A DNA stretch of 64,000 nt from CAWEYO01 sp963813315 (GTDB lineage: Bacteria; Pseudomonadota; Alphaproteobacteria; Rhizobiales; Rhizobiaceae), in the NCBI GenBank assembly GCA_963813315.1, contig CAWEYO010000028.1, positions 62,001 to 126,000 on the forward strand. Direction: 5' to 3'. Shown here piece after piece: positions 24,937 through 34,067 of this stretch. How positions within the stretch are numbered: position 1 is the first letter of the stretch; the number at the start of each line of letters is the position of its first letter. The translations under genes were made by a program, and so were the position numbers. The notes below the pieces were generated by a model, which was given only the letters and a program-made list of their open reading frames with translations, was not told the origin of the DNA and made no database searches.

Positions 24937-26290
24937 ATGTCGAAACGTTATTTTGGAACGGACGGGATTCGGGGGCGGGCCAACAAATTTCCGATGACGC
25001 CAGAAGTGGCGATGAAGGTCGGCATGGCGGTGGGCATGTCTTTCCAGCGCGGCAATCATCGGCATCGTGTCGTCCTGGGCAAGGATACGCGGCTGTCCGG
25101 CTATATGATCGAGAATGCCATGGTTGCCGGCTTCTGCGCCGCCGGCATGGATGTATTTCTGCTCGGTCCGATACCAACTCCGGCCGTCGCAATGCTGGCC
25201 CGGTCGCTCCGCGCCGATATCGGCGTGATGATTTCTGCCTCGCACAACCCCTACCACGACAACGGCATCAAGCTGTTCGGCCCCGATGGCTACAAGCTGT
25301 CGGACGATATCGAAGCGCACATCGAGAGGATGCTCGATGGCGAAATCGACGTGACACTGGCCGAACAGGACACGCTTGGCCGGGCCAAGCGCGTCGATGG
25401 CGTGCACGACCGCTACATCGAATTTGCCAAGCGGACGCTTCCCCGCTCGATGTCGCTGTCAGGGCTGCGGATCGTCGTCGATTGCGCGAACGGGGCAGGC
25501 TACAAGGTCGCTCCGCTCGCGCTCTGGGAACTCGGCGCGGAGGTCGTCACGATCCACGACGAGCCGAACGGCTTCAACATCAACGAGAATTGCGGCTCGA
25601 CGCATCCGGAGAACCTGGCCAGCAAGGTGCACGAGGTGCGTGCCGATATCGGCATCGCGCTCGACGGCGATGCGGATCGGATGGTCATTGTCGATGAGAC
25701 GGGCGCGCTGGTCGACGGCGACCAGATCATGGCCTTGATCGCCGAGTTCATGGAACCAGAACGGCCGGCTGGCCGGCGGCGGCGTCGTGGCGACCGTGAT
25801 GTCGAATCTCGGCCTCGAACGCTTCCTCGAGAGTACCGGCCTGCAGCTTCATCGCACGAAGGTCGGTGACCGCTATGTGGTCGAGCACATGCGGGCGCAC
25901 GGGCTGAATGTCGGGGGAGAGCAGTCCGGCCATATCGTGCTTTCGGACTTCGCGACAACCGGTGACGGGCTGGTTTCGGCCTTGCAGGTGCTCGCCTGCG
26001 TCAAGCGCGAGAACAAGCCGGTAAGCGAGGTTTGCAAGAAATTCGAACCGGTGCCGCAAGTCTTGAAGAATGTGCGCTTCTCCGGCGGAAAGCCGCTCGA
26101 AAGCGCACCGGTGAAGGCGGCGATCGAGGATGCCCGCAACCAGCTCGGCAAGAACGGCCGGCTGGTGATCCGGCCTTCCGGCACGGAGCCGCTCATTCGC
26201 GTCATGGCGGAGGCCGACGACTCAAACCTTGTGGCAAAGGTCGTCAACGACATCGTTGACGTGATCGCAGACGCCAAGTCGGCTGCCTGA
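24937..26290 (+). CDS. glmM: Phosphoglucosamine mutase, interrupted by a one-base insertion
   Basis: GlmM converts glucosamine 6-phosphate to glucosamine 1-phosphate for peptidoglycan and lipopolysaccharide precursors and is normally essential. The first part shows GTDGIRG, the phosphoserine loop ISASHNPYHDNG (Ser102) and the metal loop LDGDADRM. At about 25750 the frame changes: as written it reads EFMEPERPAG and stops at 25869, while the next frame continues GRLAGGGVVATVMSNLGLER through the phosphate-binding RPSGTEPLIRVM to a stop at 26290. Deleting one A at about 25750 gives EFWNQNGRLAGGG, the expected sequence. Either this is a sequencing error or another source of GlmM exists. The start at 24937 is chosen over 24919 because it begins at the conserved MSKRYFGTDG. 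Confidence 0.9.
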
Positions 26291-26361
26291 TCGGGCTAGG
26301 GGATCCGCAAGGACCGCCTCCCGCATGCAGGTATGTGACGATCAGGATGCACCCGATCTGG

Positions 26362-26504
26362 GATGTGCTGGTATTCAGGTGATGCCGGCCTGCAAATGGC
26401 GGTCTTCTGCGCTTGCCGAGGCTCACGTACCCGAACGTACCCTGCGTGCCGGTTCTCGAAAACCGCCATTTTTTTGTTCGGCCTGACCTGGATCTCAACA
26501 CACC
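26362..26504 (-). repeat. Palindromic repeat family A, copy 4
   Basis: This reverse-orientation copy has ATTCAGGTGATGCCGGCC at the left and GATCTCAACACACC at the right. It has a diverged right inner arm (a TTTTTTTG run) and lies between the convergent glmM and gamma-carbonic anhydrase genes. Confidence 0.85.
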
Positions 26505-26527
26505 CCAGGCGATGCTGACAAAATGGC

Positions 26528-27052
26528 CTACACCCGTTCGAGCCCGGCCGCGAAACGACGGGCGTTGCCGACGTAGGCTTCGGCAGAGCGGCGCAAGCCC
26601 TCGATCTCGGCGTCGTTCAGCTTTCGGACAATCCTTGCGGGAGCACCGACGACGAGGCTGTTGTCGGGGATTTCCTTGTTCTCGGTTATCAGCGAACCAG
26701 CTCCCACGAGGCAATTGCGTCCAATCCTTGCACCGTTGAGAATTATTGCGCCCATTCCTATGAGCGTGTTGCTGCCGACTGTTGAGCCGTGGACAATCGC
26801 GCGGTGGCCGATAGTGCAGCCTTCGCCAATCTCGACGGGAAAGCCTGGGTCGGTATGGACCATTACGAACTCCTGGATATTGGTACGCGCGCCGACCGTG
26901 ACAGGCTCGTTGTCACCGCGCAGAACCGCGCCGAACCAAACGCTGACACCGTCAAGAAGCTCGACCCGGCCAATGATATCGGCGCTGGGCGCGATCCAAC
27001 ACGACTCATCTGAAATGGACGGCGCAACCCCATCCAGTCGATAAATGGCCAT
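26528..27052 (-). CDS. Gamma-class carbonic anhydrase family protein
   Basis: This 174-residue left-handed beta-helix protein of the CaiE/YrdA/gamma-carbonic anhydrase group has hexapeptide repeats throughout (IIGRVELLDGVSVWFGAVLR, VGSNTLIGMGAIILNGARIG). Metal-ligand histidines are visible in VMVHTDPG and in GHRAIVHG. Members hydrate CO2 or are inactive trimers. The start at 27052 (MAIYRLDGVAP) is chosen because the 27 codons upstream in the frame are encoded by the family C repeat. The C-terminal helix (EIEGLRRSAEAYVGNARRF) matches the family. Confidence 0.87.
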   Translation of the reverse strand: MAIYRLDGVAPSISDESCWIAPSADIIGRVELLDGVSVWFGAVLRGDNEPVTVGARTNIQEFVMVHTDPGFPVEIGEGCTIGHRAIVHGSTVGSNTLIGMGAIILNGARIGRNCLVGAGSLITENKEIPDNSLVVGAPARIVRKLNDAEIEGLRRSAEAYVGNARRFAAGLERV

Positions 27053-27083
27053 TCCCGTTTTTCCCCGGTCGAACTGGATGATT

Positions 27084-27189
27084 AATGCATGTGGCCCAAA
27101 AGTGCGCAGCGGTTTTGGGATAACGACATGCACAGAAACAATAGTCTAAAGCGCGTCGCATGAATCCGTTTCGCCACGACGCGCTTTAG
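27084..27189 (-). repeat. Mosaic repeat family C, copy 3 (single unit)
   Basis: One ATGCATGTGGCCCAAA...CGACATGCA unit (about 27085-27132) is followed by the AAGCGCGTCGC/GCGACGCGCTT-type palindrome (about 27149-27188, one arm mutated to CACGACGCGC). The other two copies carry the unit twice. Confidence 0.83.
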
Positions 27190-27207
27190 AGCTGGCATTC
27201 GACGGCT

Positions 27208-27897
27208 CTATCCGCCCGCAACGCTGATCACCAGCTTCCTCGCATCGTCCCCCGCCCATTCCGCGGGGCCGTTCATGTGGGCGAGGAGGCAGCCATCGGC
27301 GTCGACGAGCAGCGTAACGGGCAGGCCGAGCGCCAAGCCGCGTCTCTGCAGATCGCCGAAGGCAGCAAGCGTATTGTCGCGATAGAAGGCGAGGTTGGCG
27401 ATCTTGGTTTCCGCCAGGAATTTCTTCGGCTTTGTATCGTCGCCGGTATCGACATTGACCGCTACCACCTCGAAATTCAGACCGCCCATTTCCTTTTGCA
27501 GCGCATCGAGTGCCGGCATTTCGGCGCGGCAGGGCACGCACCATGTCGCCCAGAGATTGACGAGCAGCGTCTTGCCCGAAAGTGCCGAAAGCATCATGGG
27601 CTTGCCGTCCGGCCCGTTGAAGGCGAGGTTTCTCACAGACTGCGGCGGATCGGCCCGCAGCATGCCCGCGACCTCGCCTGTGGCGGCCGCGCTCACGGCT
27701 TTCGCCCTTTCCGCTTTGTCGGCGCAGGCAGCGATGTCGGCCTCGTCAATGTCTGTCGGTGCGGCAGCCTGCGGCTGCGACCCGTTGCCAGAGGGGGCCT
27801 GGCTGACATATACCGCCACCGCGCCGGCCGCCACGCCGGCGAGGGCGGCAAGAAGAACAAGCCTCAGGGCCGGAAAGAATTTTCTCGCGTTCGCCAT
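27208..27897 (-). CDS. tlpA: TlpA-like thiol:disulfide interchange protein
   Basis: This 229-residue membrane-anchored periplasmic thioredoxin-fold reductase probably supports cytochrome c or cytochrome oxidase biogenesis. Residues about 13-33 are an N-terminal membrane anchor. A 60-residue linker with AACADKAERAKAVSAAATGE precedes the thioredoxin domain, whose active site is WATWCVPCRAEMPALDAL. The later GLPVTLLVDADG supplies the cis-proline. This length and layout match rhizobial TlpA. It is divergent from argH, with only 27 bases between the start codons, so promoters must overlap coding sequence or the gap. Confidence 0.87.
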   Translation of the reverse strand: MANARKFFPALRLVLLAALAGVAAGAVAVYVSQAPSGNGSQPQAAAPTDIDEADIAACADKAERAKAVSAAATGEVAGMLRADPPQSVRNLAFNGPDGKPMMLSALSGKTLLVNLWATWCVPCRAEMPALDALQKEMGGLNFEVVAVNVDTGDDTKPKKFLAETKIANLAFYRDNTLAAFGDLQRRGLALGLPVTLLVDADGCLLAHMNGPAEWAGDDARKLVISVAGG

Positions 27898-27924
27898 ACT
27901 TCACTCCAGTGCCCGGATACCACG

Positions 27925-29325
27925 ATGAGCGACAAAAAGGCCAGCAATGCGATGTGGGGCGGACGTTTTGCCTCGGGGCCGGCAGCTATCATGGAAGCGA
28001 TCAACGCGTCCGTCGGCTTCGACAGGAAGCTCTACGCCCAGGACATTCGCGGCTCCATCGCGCACTGCGAGATGCTGGCGAAAACGGGCATCATATCGGC
28101 GGCGGACCAAAGGGCGATCGCTCAGGGGCTGGAAACCATCCTCACGGAGATCGAGGCGGGCAAATTCGCTTTTTCGGAGCAGCTCGAGGACATCCACATG
28201 AATGTCGAAGCAAGGCTCGCCGAATTGGTCGGACCGGCGGCCGGACGCCTCCACACGGCGCGCTCGCGCAACGACCAGGTGGCGGTCGATTTCCGGCTAT
28301 GGGTCAAGGAGGAGCTCCTTAGGACGGCCGAATCGCTGAAGGGGCTGATCGAGGTGTTCCTCGGCAGGGCGGACGAGCATGCCGCTACGGTGATGCCGGG
28401 CTTCACGCATCTGCAGACCGCGCAGCCGGTAACCTTTGGTCACCATTGCATGGCCTATGTCGAGATGTTCGGGCGCGATCTCTCGCGGATACGCGATGCG
28501 ATCGAGCGGATGGACGAAAGCCCGCTGGGAGCGGCGGCCCTCGCCGGCACCGGCTTTCCTATCGATCGGGCTATGACGGCCGCGGCACTGGGCTTCCGCG
28601 AGCCGACGCGCAACTCTCTGGACAGCGTGTCCGACCGTGATTTTGCCCTGGAGTTCCTGGGCTTCGCTGCGATTTGCGCCATGCATCTGTCGCGTCTGGC
28701 GGAAGAGATCGTGATCTGGTCGACGCCGCAATTCTCCTTCGTGCGCTTGTCGGACGCCTATTCGACTGGCTCCTCGATCATGCCGCAGAAGAAAAATCCG
28801 GACGCAGCGGAGTTGATCCGCGCCAAGACCGGTCGGGTGAACGGTCACCTTGTCGGGCTGCTGACTGTAATGAAGGGCCTGCCGCTCACCTATTCGAAGG
28901 ACATGCAGGAAGACAAGGAAGCGGTGTTCGACGCAGCAGAGACGCTCGAGCTGATGATCGCTGCCATGACCGGCATGGTGTCCGAGATGCAGGTCGATGT
29001 GGCCGCAATGAAAAAGGCGGCCGGCGCCGGCTATGCGATCGCCACCGATCTTGCCGACTGGCTTGTGCGCGAGGCGGGGCTGCCGTTTCGTGAGGCACAT
29101 CACGTGACCGGCCGAGCCGTGGCGCTTGCCGAAGCGAACAGGACCGGGCTCGAGAAGCTGCCACTGGAGGAATTGCGCAAGCTCCATCCAGCGATCACGG
29201 ACGATGTGTTCTCCGTATTGTCGGTCGAGAAATCCGTAAGGAGCCGGACGTCTTTCGGCGGCACCGCGCCGCAGGAAGTACGCCGGCAGATACGCTACTG
29301 GCGCAAGCGCCTGGCAAAAGCCTGA
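27925..29325 (+). CDS. argH: Argininosuccinate lyase
   Basis: ArgH splits argininosuccinate into arginine and fumarate, the last step of arginine synthesis. The 466-residue protein has the N-terminal MWGGRFASGP, the central HTARSRNDQVAVDFRLW motif and the signature GSSIMPQKKNPDAAELIRAK, which holds the catalytic serine loop. The frame is open about 650 bases further upstream, but that part is antisense to tlpA; ATG 27925 is the family-consistent start. argH, the small lipoprotein and lysA are in the order seen in many proteobacteria. Confidence 0.96.
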   Translation: MSDKKASNAMWGGRFASGPAAIMEAINASVGFDRKLYAQDIRGSIAHCEMLAKTGIISAADQRAIAQGLETILTEIEAGKFAFSEQLEDIHMNVEARLAELVGPAAGRLHTARSRNDQVAVDFRLWVKEELLRTAESLKGLIEVFLGRADEHAATVMPGFTHLQTAQPVTFGHHCMAYVEMFGRDLSRIRDAIERMDESPLGAAALAGTGFPIDRAMTAAALGFREPTRNSLDSVSDRDFALEFLGFAAICAMHLSRLAEEIVIWSTPQFSFVRLSDAYSTGSSIMPQKKNPDAAELIRAKTGRVNGHLVGLLTVMKGLPLTYSKDMQEDKEAVFDAAETLELMIAAMTGMVSEMQVDVAAMKKAAGAGYAIATDLADWLVREAGLPFREAHHVTGRAVALAEANRTGLEKLPLEELRKLHPAITDDVFSVLSVEKSVRSRTSFGGTAPQEVRRQIRYWRKRLAKA

Positions 29326-29411
29326 TTGCGAACCGAAGGTCCGCGCAAGGCGGATGCAACGGGCGCGAAACTCCGCTACAAGCGGCCGAGACTTCGAGGA
29401 TGGATGAACGG

Positions 29412-29618
29412 ATGACTGGCCGACTTTACCTTGCTCTCGTGTTTTTGGCGGCGACCGGAGCCGCGGCCGGCTGCGGCCGCAAGTCGGACCTCGAAACGCC
29501 ATATGACGCGGCGATCCAGGCACGCAAGGACGCGAAAAAGGCCGGGCAGCCGCTGCCACCGGAACCGGCGCCGCCGGTGAAGGACCGGCGCTTCATCCTT
29601 GACGGCCTGATCGACTGA
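29412..29618 (+). CDS. lptM: LptM-like small lipoprotein
   Basis: This 68-residue lipoprotein has a signal sequence and lipobox (LALVFLAATGAAAGCGRKSD), with the acylated cysteine followed by glycine. The mature part is short, with a proline-rich segment (PLPPEPAPPVKDRRFILDG). LptM (formerly YifL) helps the LPS-transport protein LptD mature in enterobacteria and typically sits between argH or cyaY and lysA/dapF, which fits this location. The start at 29412 is chosen over the ATG at 29400 because it gives a normal signal peptide. Confidence 0.75.
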   Translation: MTGRLYLALVFLAATGAAAGCGRKSDLETPYDAAIQARKDAKKAGQPLPPEPAPPVKDRRFILDGLID

Positions 29619-29790
29619 ACTAAGCAAACGTTCGACGCTTGCGCACCTTCACACCCCCCTCTGGCCTGCCGGCCATCTCCCCCTCAAGTGGGGAGGTTAC
29701 CTGTCATCGCCGCCTTCGCGAATTGCCGACGTTTCGGGACGGTAGGAATACGCATAAACGTCGAATGTTCACCAAGGAGGGGAGCCGGCG

Positions 29791-31062
29791 ATGAACCATT
29801 TCGACTACCGCAACGGCGTGCTACATGCTGAAGACGTGGCGCTGCCTGAGATCGCAGCAGCCGTCGGCACGCCCTTCTACTGCTACTCGACGGCGACACT
29901 GACGCGACATTTCAACGTCTTCAAGCAGGCGTTCGCCTCGCTCGATGCGATGGTCTGCTACGCGTTGAAGGCAAATTCGAACCAGGCCATTCTCGCAACG
30001 CTCGCCGGGCTCGGGGCGGGCGCCGATGTCGTATCCGAAGGCGAACTCAGGCGGGCGCTGGCTGCAGGTATTCCGCCTCGCAGGATCGTCTTTTCCGGCG
30101 TCGGCAAGACGGCGCGGGAAATGGATTTTGCGCTGGCCGCCGGCATTCACTGCTTCAATGTGGAATCCGAGCCGGAATTGGAACTTCTTTCCGCGCGCGC
30201 GGTCGCGGCGGGCAAGACCGCACGCGTTTCGCTGCGCATCAATCCGGACGTCGACGCCAGGACCCACCGGAAGATCTCCACCGGCAGGGCGGAAAACAAG
30301 TTCGGCATCCCCTGGCAGCGCGCCCGCACCGTCTACGCACGTGCGGCTGAACTGTCGGGCATCCGAGCTGTTGGAATCGACACCCATATCGGCAGTCAAA
30401 TCACGGATTTGCAGCCATTCGACGACGCGTTCGCGTTGCTTGCGGAACTCGCCGGAACGCTGCAGGCCGAGGGCCACGCGATCGAGCATATCGATCTTGG
30501 CGGCGGTCTGGGCGTTCCGTACCGATTCGACAACGATCCTCCGCCGCTGCCCGACGACTATGCCCGGATCGTTCACAAGCATGTGGCGAAGCTCGGGCTA
30601 AAGGTGATTTTCGAGCCGGGGCGGCTTATTGCCGGCAACGCAGGCATCCTGGTGTCGGAGGTCATCTATCTCAAGGCAGGCGACGCGAAGAACTTTCTGA
30701 TCGTCGATGCCGCAATGAACGACCTGATCCGGCCGACGCTCTACGATGCGTTCCACGAGATTCGCCCGGTCGTGCAGGCACCGGCGGACGCGCCGCGCCT
30801 CACCGTCGATGTCGTCGGCCCGGTGTGCGAGACCGGCGACTTTATCGGCCTCGAGCGTGACCTACCGAAGATGACGTCCGGCGATCTGATCGCCGTAAGC
30901 ACGGCCGGCGCTTACGGCGCGGTGCAATCCGGCACCTACAATACGCGCTTGCTCGTGCCGGAAGTTATGGTCAGCGGAGTTGACTTCCACGTCATTCGCC
31001 CGCGCCAGACCTATGACGACCTGATCGGCCTGGACAGCTTGCCGGGCTGGCTGCGGGCGTAG
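29791..31062 (+). CDS. lysA: Diaminopimelate decarboxylase
   Basis: LysA removes CO2 from meso-diaminopimelate to give lysine, using pyridoxal phosphate. The 423-residue protein shows the PLP lysine in VCYALKANSN (Lys60), the GVGKTAREMDFALAAGI strand, the phosphate-binding glycine loop HIDLGGGLGVPY, the EPGRLIAGNAGIL segment and the CETGDF motif, which completes the second active site. The ATG follows AAGGAGGGGAGCCGGCG, a strong ribosome binding site. A palindrome (CCGGCC-type, CCCCCTCTGGC...GTGGGGAGG) lies at about 29655-29700 between lptM and lysA. Confidence 0.96.
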   Translation: MNHFDYRNGVLHAEDVALPEIAAAVGTPFYCYSTATLTRHFNVFKQAFASLDAMVCYALKANSNQAILATLAGLGAGADVVSEGELRRALAAGIPPRRIVFSGVGKTAREMDFALAAGIHCFNVESEPELELLSARAVAAGKTARVSLRINPDVDARTHRKISTGRAENKFGIPWQRARTVYARAAELSGIRAVGIDTHIGSQITDLQPFDDAFALLAELAGTLQAEGHAIEHIDLGGGLGVPYRFDNDPPPLPDDYARIVHKHVAKLGLKVIFEPGRLIAGNAGILVSEVIYLKAGDAKNFLIVDAAMNDLIRPTLYDAFHEIRPVVQAPADAPRLTVDVVGPVCETGDFIGLERDLPKMTSGDLIAVSTAGAYGAVQSGTYNTRLLVPEVMVSGVDFHVIRPRQTYDDLIGLDSLPGWLRA

Positions 31063-31082
31063 CCTTCGCGGGCAGGACGAGG

Positions 31083-31223
31083 GGTGTGGGTATTCAGGTG
31101 ATGCCGGCCTGCAAATGGCGGTCTTCTGCGCTTCGGGTACTCACGTACCCGAACGTACGCTCTTGTGCCGGTTCTCGAAAGCCGCCATTTTCGGCTCGGC
31201 CTGACCTGAATCTCAACACACCC
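31083..31223 (-). repeat. Palindromic repeat family A, copy 5
   Basis: This reverse copy is 141 bases long, from GGTGTGGGTATTCAGGTG to ACCTGAATCTCAACACACC. It starts 20 bases after the lysA stop and probably forms the 3' structure of the lysA transcript. Confidence 0.88.
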
Positions 31224-31339
31224 TAGGCCGGTGTCATGTTCACGTTTTCGGGCACACGCCTCGCCTTTGCCGTGTTTGCTGCTATTCTCCAGAGTTGGAT
31301 CGGTGCTATCCAGTGCCGTTCGCGAGCCTGGAAGGGCCG

Positions 31340-33898
31340 ATGATAGAAACGCCAAACGTGAACGCCGCTCGCGGTTTTGCGGAACATCTCAGGCGCACGC
31401 GATTCGCAACGCGAGCTGCCATGGTGCTAGAGCGGCTGTGGCCGCTCATCCTGCCTCCGATTGTCATCGTCAGCCTGTTCCTCAGCCTGTCGTGGCTCGG
31501 TCTGTTTCGCGTCATGCCCGACACCGCCCGGTTGGCCGTGTTGGCTCTTTTTGCCGCCTCCTTCTTTGCCGCCCTTTATCCCTTGCGGTTCTTCCGTTTG
31601 CCGATTTCAGCCGAGGTCGACCGCCGCATCGAGCGCGCAAACGCACTGGAACACACACCGGTGCTGGTCCAGACAGACCGGCTGGCAGGGAGGGAAGACG
31701 GGTTCAGCACGGCACTCTGGCGCGAACATCAGCGGCGCATGGCCGAAAGGCTCGGCAATGTGGCAGGCGATCTGCCGCGCACCTCGATCCCGGAGCGCGA
31801 CCCCTGGGCGCTGAGAGCCGTCGTAGCGCTGCTGTTTGCAGTGGCTTTCGCGTATTCGCTCGGGCCCCTCGGCGGAAGCATCACCGATGCGTTCCGGCCA
31901 CATGCGGCGCGCGACGTTGTCCCGCCGCGCATCGATGCATGGGTTACACCCCCTGCCTACACGGGTAAGGCGCCGATTTTCCTGACCGCGGACCAGGCAG
32001 CGCCCGTCCATACGGTGCCGGAGGGCAGCGACATGACGCTGCGTGTCACCGGCGGTTCCGGGGAGGAAACGCTTGGCTTCACGGACTCCAGCGGACAGAC
32101 GCGCAACCTTTCGCCAAGCAACCCGACTGCCGCTCGGGCCGGGACAACCGACGCTGGAGCCATACGGCAGTTCGCCGGCAAGCTCGATGCTGACGGTGTG
32201 TTGTCCCTGAAATCGGGCGAGAGAGAAATCGCCAGGTGGTCCTTCGCAGTGACGCCGGACAAGGCGCCGACAATCCGTTTCTCGGACGAGCCTAGATCGG
32301 CGCTGAATGGCACGCTCGAACTGAACTACGAGATCGAGGACGACTATGGCGCGCTCTCGGCGCGGGCAGACTTCGCGCTTGAAAAGCCGCCATTGCCCGG
32401 CGCCCGACCGCTCTATGGCACCCCGGAAATGCCGCTGGCGCTTCCGCGCCGAGGCAGCCAGGGGACGGCAGCCAAGGCGTCGCGCGACCTGACTGAACAT
32501 CCGTGGGCCGGCAGCAGGGTCAGGCTCACGCTCGAGGCCACCGACGATGCGGGCCAAAAGGGGCGAAGCGAAACGAAAATGATGACGCTGCCGCAGCGGC
32601 CGTTTTCCAATCCTCTTGCCAAGGCGATCATAGAGCAGCGCCAGATTTTGGCGCTCGACGCCAATCTCAAGCCGCGCGTCCTGGACCTCATGAATGCGGT
32701 CACGCTGCGGCCCGAGGACACGTTCGACAACATGTCGCACTATCTGGCGATCATGAGTGCGCGGACGCGATTGATGATGGCCGCCAACGACGAAGCGCTG
32801 CGCGATGTTGCTTCCTACCTCTGGGACATTGCGCTCGGAATAGAGAACGGCGATCTCTCCGCCGCCGAAAGACGGCTGCACCAGGCGCAGGAGGCCCTGA
32901 AGCAGGCGCTCGAAAACGGCGCTAGCGACGAGGAGGTCGACAAGCTCATGAAGGAACTGCGCGAGGCGATGAACGAATTCCTGCGCGAGTTCGCCGAGCG
33001 GGCACAGCAGAATCCGGACATGGGACTGCAAATGCCGCCACACGCCGAGACGCTCCGCGAAAGCGACCTTCAGCACTTGCTCGACCAGATCGAGAACCTG
33101 GCGAAATCCGGCTCGCGCGAGCAGGCGCAGGAATTGCTGTCGCAGCTCGAGGAGATGATGAACAACCTGCGGACCGCCCGGCCGCAACAAGGCCAGCAAG
33201 GCCGAGACGGCCAGCAAAGCGAGATGCGCGAGCAGATGGACAAGCTGGGCGAGATCATGCGGCGCCAGCAGGAAATGATGAATGAAACCTTCCGCATGGA
33301 CCAGATGCAACGCGACCGCCGCGAGCAGCAGGGCCAGGAGGGGCAGGGAGGCCAGCAGCCGGGCAAGGGCAAGGGCCCGCAGGGGCGCCCCATGACTCCG
33401 GAGGAGTTCGCGGAAGCAATGAAACAACTTCAGGAGGGGCAGGGCAAGCTGCGCGGGGATCTCGGCGACCTGATGGAGGGGCTGCAGGGCCTCGGCATCC
33501 AGCCCGGCGAAGGCTTCGGCGAAGCGGGCGACGCAATGGGCGAGGCGGGCAAGGCGTTGGGCGAAGCAGAGGGCGAACGTGCCGTCGGCGAGCAGGGCCG
33601 CGCGCTGGAGGCGCTCCGCCGTGGCGCCCAGGACATGATGCAGCAGATGATGCAGGCCATGCAGGGCGACCAGGGCGGAAGCGAGCAGGGCGGCCGCCAG
33701 TCGAATGCCGACCGCGATCCGCTCGGACGGCCGCGGGCCACGACGGGCCCTGATTTCGGCAATTCGGTCAAGGTGCCCGACGAGATCGACGTGCAACGCG
33801 CCCGCCAGATCCTCGATGCGATCCGCAAGCGCCTCGGCAACGCATTGAGCCCGACGCTGGAAAAGGACTATCTGGAGCGGCTTCTCGAGTTGAAGTAG
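31340..33898 (+). CDS. TIGR02302/DUF4175 family membrane protein
   Basis: This 852-residue inner-membrane protein of a family found in alphaproteobacteria has no known function. Three hydrophobic spans are visible, at about residues 32-55 (LPPIVIVSLFLSLSWLGLF), 62-85 and 155-175. A beta-rich region (GSDMTLRVTGGSGEETLGF) follows. From about residue 520 the protein is a long helical, Gln/Met/Glu/Gly-rich segment with low-complexity stretches such as QQGQEGQGGQQPGKGKGPQG, likely a coiled coil. The ATG at 31340 follows GGAAGGGCCG. Position after lysA is conserved in this group as far as I recall. The antisense frame is also long because of codon bias. Confidence 0.83.
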   Translation: MIETPNVNAARGFAEHLRRTRFATRAAMVLERLWPLILPPIVIVSLFLSLSWLGLFRVMPDTARLAVLALFAASFFAALYPLRFFRLPISAEVDRRIERANALEHTPVLVQTDRLAGREDGFSTALWREHQRRMAERLGNVAGDLPRTSIPERDPWALRAVVALLFAVAFAYSLGPLGGSITDAFRPHAARDVVPPRIDAWVTPPAYTGKAPIFLTADQAAPVHTVPEGSDMTLRVTGGSGEETLGFTDSSGQTRNLSPSNPTAARAGTTDAGAIRQFAGKLDADGVLSLKSGEREIARWSFAVTPDKAPTIRFSDEPRSALNGTLELNYEIEDDYGALSARADFALEKPPLPGARPLYGTPEMPLALPRRGSQGTAAKASRDLTEHPWAGSRVRLTLEATDDAGQKGRSETKMMTLPQRPFSNPLAKAIIEQRQILALDANLKPRVLDLMNAVTLRPEDTFDNMSHYLAIMSARTRLMMAANDEALRDVASYLWDIALGIENGDLSAAERRLHQAQEALKQALENGASDEEVDKLMKELREAMNEFLREFAERAQQNPDMGLQMPPHAETLRESDLQHLLDQIENLAKSGSREQAQELLSQLEEMMNNLRTARPQQGQQGRDGQQSEMREQMDKLGEIMRRQQEMMNETFRMDQMQRDRREQQGQEGQGGQQPGKGKGPQGRPMTPEEFAEAMKQLQEGQGKLRGDLGDLMEGLQGLGIQPGEGFGEAGDAMGEAGKALGEAEGERAVGEQGRALEALRRGAQDMMQQMMQAMQGDQGGSEQGGRQSNADRDPLGRPRATTGPDFGNSVKVPDEIDVQRARQILDAIRKRLGNALSPTLEKDYLERLLELK

Positions 33899-33977
33899 CC
33901 GCCGACCCTCCAGGCGCAACTGTTTCGATCAGTTCCTTCCACGCAGCCACGTTAACCCTACGGCAATTGCGGACCTA

Positions 33978-34023
33978 ATCGGACCCGAAAGTGGGAACCG
34001 GTTTCGGGGAAAATCCACTTGCT
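33978..34023 (+). repeat. Degraded family B palindrome
   Basis: ATCGGACCCGAAAGTGGGAA and CCGGTTTCGGGGAAAATCC remain, but the outer GAGC/GCTC arms are lost or changed. It lies between the convergent TIGR02302 and glycosyltransferase genes. Confidence 0.7.
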
Positions 34024-34067
34024 CACCAGAGCCTTCACCTCCTTCGAGAACCCCGAAACGTCGTGCG

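Noticed and set aside
27277..27924. 216-codon upstream extension of the argH frame
   Set aside because: It is antisense to tlpA and has no argininosuccinate lyase homology; the family start is at 27925.
31607..33919. 770-codon open frame opposite the TIGR02302 gene
   Set aside because: This is a codon-bias shadow: leucine/alanine/histidine-rich, no start signal, opposite a protein with clear spans and family features.
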